From: CAYFVR01 sp046541515
Lineage (GTDB): Bacteria > Desulfobacterota > Desulfobacteria > Desulfobacterales > Desulfococcaceae
DNA length: 7,744 nucleotides
NCBI GenBank assembly: GCA_046541515.1
Contig: JBKHDD010000216.1
Location: 1 to 7,744 of the forward strand
Direction: 5' to 3'
The notes below the pieces were generated by a model. The model saw only the letters and a program-made list of their open reading frames with translations, made no database searches and had not been told where the DNA came from. The position numbers and the translations under genes were made by a program. Shown here piece by piece: positions 7,106 through 7,744 of the stretch; position 1 is the first letter of the stretch; each line of letters opens with the position of its first letter.

Positions 7106-7255
7106 ACTGGGATTTTGAATCCGGATTTTCAGGATGATGGAAGGATGGTCAGGATACTCCCGCTTATCCTGTAAATCCTGCTTTTCATCCTGCCCATCGA
7201 GATTCGAAAGGCAATGAAATCCAGCCCATCCCTTTAATCCCCCAAATCCCAGTTC
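7104..7255. repeat. AGGAT/ATCCT-rich structured repeat, copy A
   Basis: A roughly 150-base unit bounded by a perfect 12-bp inverted repeat, GAACTGGGATTT (7104-7115) and AAATCCCAGTTC (7244-7255). The left arm starts inside the stop codon of the nuclease-like gene. In the centre, 7123-7155 and 7166-7198 can form an imperfect hairpin capped by perfect CAGGAT/ATCCTG pairing around a 10-base loop. A second possible pairing joins 7143-7155 with 7219-7231 (11 of 13). A related copy follows directly at an offset of 149-150 bases. Confidence 0.8.
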
Positions 7256-7262
7256 GGAAAGG

Positions 7263-7405
7263 TTTGAATCAGGATTTTCAGGATTATGGCAGGATTTTCA
7301 GGATCATTTCGTGCCATCCTGTCAATCCTGCTTTTCATCTTGATCATCCAGATTCGAAAGGCAAAAAAATCCAGCCCATCCCAAAAATCCCCATAATCCC
7401 AGTTC
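7263..7405. repeat. AGGAT/ATCCT-rich structured repeat, copy B
   Basis: A tandem, diverged copy of the preceding unit. Segment 7351-7382 matches 7201-7232 at 30 of 32 bases, and 7316-7342 matches 7166-7192 at 25 of 27. A hairpin with left arm 7289-7304 and right arm 7316-7331 pairs 14 of 16 bases around an 11-base loop unlike copy A's. The right boundary TAATCCCAGTTC is kept (7394-7405), but the left boundary arm GAACTGGGATTT is missing. The word GGATTTTCAGGAT occurs twice (7272-7284 and 7292-7304). Confidence 0.8.
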
Positions 7406-7588
7406 AGAATCAACTGGATTCCCATCACCGTTCGTTGATATCGATACATTTTGAAAAGTTGACATCGCGATTGATTTTTTGGAAAACCAGAGGGACTCGG
7501 GCGGAACAACCGAAACCGGAGAAGATCAGGACAGATTCGGACGGGCTGGAACCGATGAAACCGACATGAAGAACGAGAGAAAAGACGC
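7406..7588. other. Non-coding stretch before the patatin-like fragment
   Basis: Between the repeats and the patatin-like start I see no gene with recognisable protein features. The open frame running from the repeats through here translates to low-complexity NQDFQDYGR-type sequence and is not a real gene. A TTGACA at 7459-7464 has no matching -10 box 16-18 bases later. A weak AGAGA-type ribosome binding site precedes the start at 7589. Confidence 0.5.
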
Positions 7589-7690
7589 ATGAACCATCGA
7601 ATGGGGCTGGTGCTTTCCGGAGGCGGCGGAAAAGGCGCGTATCAGGCAGGCGTTTGGAAAGCCATGGAAGAGATTAGGCTTTCTCGATAA
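7589..7690 (+). pseudogene. Patatin-like phospholipase, truncated 5' fragment
   Basis: From ATG 7589 (or ATG 7601) the translation begins MNHRMGLVLSGGGGKGAYQA and continues GVWKAMEEIRLSR to a stop at 7688-7690, only 33 residues. LVLSGGGGKGAYQAGVWKA is the glycine-rich oxyanion-hole segment at the start of patatin-like phospholipases (PF01734), which normally run to 250 residues or more, with a G-x-S-x-G serine motif soon after. That serine motif is absent. None of the three + frames after 7690 resumes patatin-like sequence before the window ends, and the base composition drops sharply at the break. The gene therefore looks interrupted, probably by an insertion; a rearrangement or assembly junction is the alternative. 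The remnant cannot be a working enzyme. Confidence 0.72.
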
Positions 7691-7744
7691 GAGCCTATCT
7701 AAAAAGTCTTCCTATGTTGCAATATCGTTTTAACTAATTAATAT
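7688..7744. mobile_element. AT-rich edge of a possible inserted element
   Basis: The last 57 bases are about 26% GC (15 of 57), against a clearly GC-rich remainder. The change coincides with the point where the patatin-like frame breaks. The edge reads GAGCCTATCTAAAAAGTC just after TA, which could be an insertion-sequence terminus next to a short target duplication. No transposase frame or second terminus is visible, so the family is not named. Confidence 0.33.

Noticed and set aside
7114..7405. Possible CRISPR array
   Set aside because: There are only two units of about 150 bases with diverged internal words. Repeats of 25-40 bases with unique spacers are absent, and no cas genes are nearby.
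7459..7487. Promoter with TTGACA for the patatin-like gene
   Set aside because: The hexamer at the expected -10 position reads GAAAAC, and no better match lies within 16-18 bases.
7264..7569. Open frame of 101 codons across the repeat block
   Set aside because: The translation (NQDFQDYGRIFRI...) comes from the AGGAT repeats; the opposite strand is equally open, and there is no convincing ribosome binding site.
7676..7698. Terminator formed by TAGGCT and AGCCTA
   Set aside because: The 6-bp pairing has an 11-base loop and no T-run. It spans the composition break, so it may be chance or part of an element end.

Overview
The window reads as a stretch of chromosome from a GC-rich Gram-negative bacterium. 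An exported solute-binding protein with a Sec signal peptide, paired with an ABC importer, points to a cell with a periplasm. The mix of an AAA-ATPase/PD-(D/E)XK gene, dispersed 'AGGAT' repeats and a short GC-rich palindromic repeat recalls Desulfobacterota or similar large environmental genomes, but this is a guess from memory and no taxonomic marker is present. All seven complete protein genes, and both fragments, are on the + strand.

Left part (1-2631): the C-terminal end of an ATP-grasp ligase-like protein is followed 13 bases later by an alpha/beta-hydrolase of the esterase type. After 86 bases come the ATPase and then the permease of an ABC importer, whose genes overlap by 11 bases. Middle (2632-3817): a 133-base gap with two GC-rich hairpins, the importer's NMT1/THI5-like substrate-binding protein, and a likely intrinsic terminator. 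The three importer genes together suggest uptake of a small organic molecule (thiamine-pyrimidine-like, sulfonate-like or similar); the substrate cannot be read from the sequence, and no TPP riboswitch is visible.

Right-middle (3875-5445): a two-gene ABC-2 exporter of the DrrAB/NodIJ type, GTG-started and translationally coupled by an ATGA overlap. Then 5534-7105: a stand-alone gene with a plausible promoter of its own, coding for a fused AAA-ATPase-like/PD-(D/E)XK nuclease-like protein.

Right end (7104-7744): two tandem copies of a roughly 150-base repeat built from AGGAT/ATCCT words begin on the stop codon of the nuclease-like gene. Each copy can form a central hairpin whose stem is kept while the loop differs. 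Farther right is the 5' end of a patatin-like phospholipase gene, cut off after 33 codons where the DNA abruptly becomes AT-rich (about 26% GC over the last 57 bases). This looks like the edge of an inserted element, and the window ends before the element can be identified. The most unusual signals are the structured repeat pair abutting the nuclease-like gene and the broken patatin gene.
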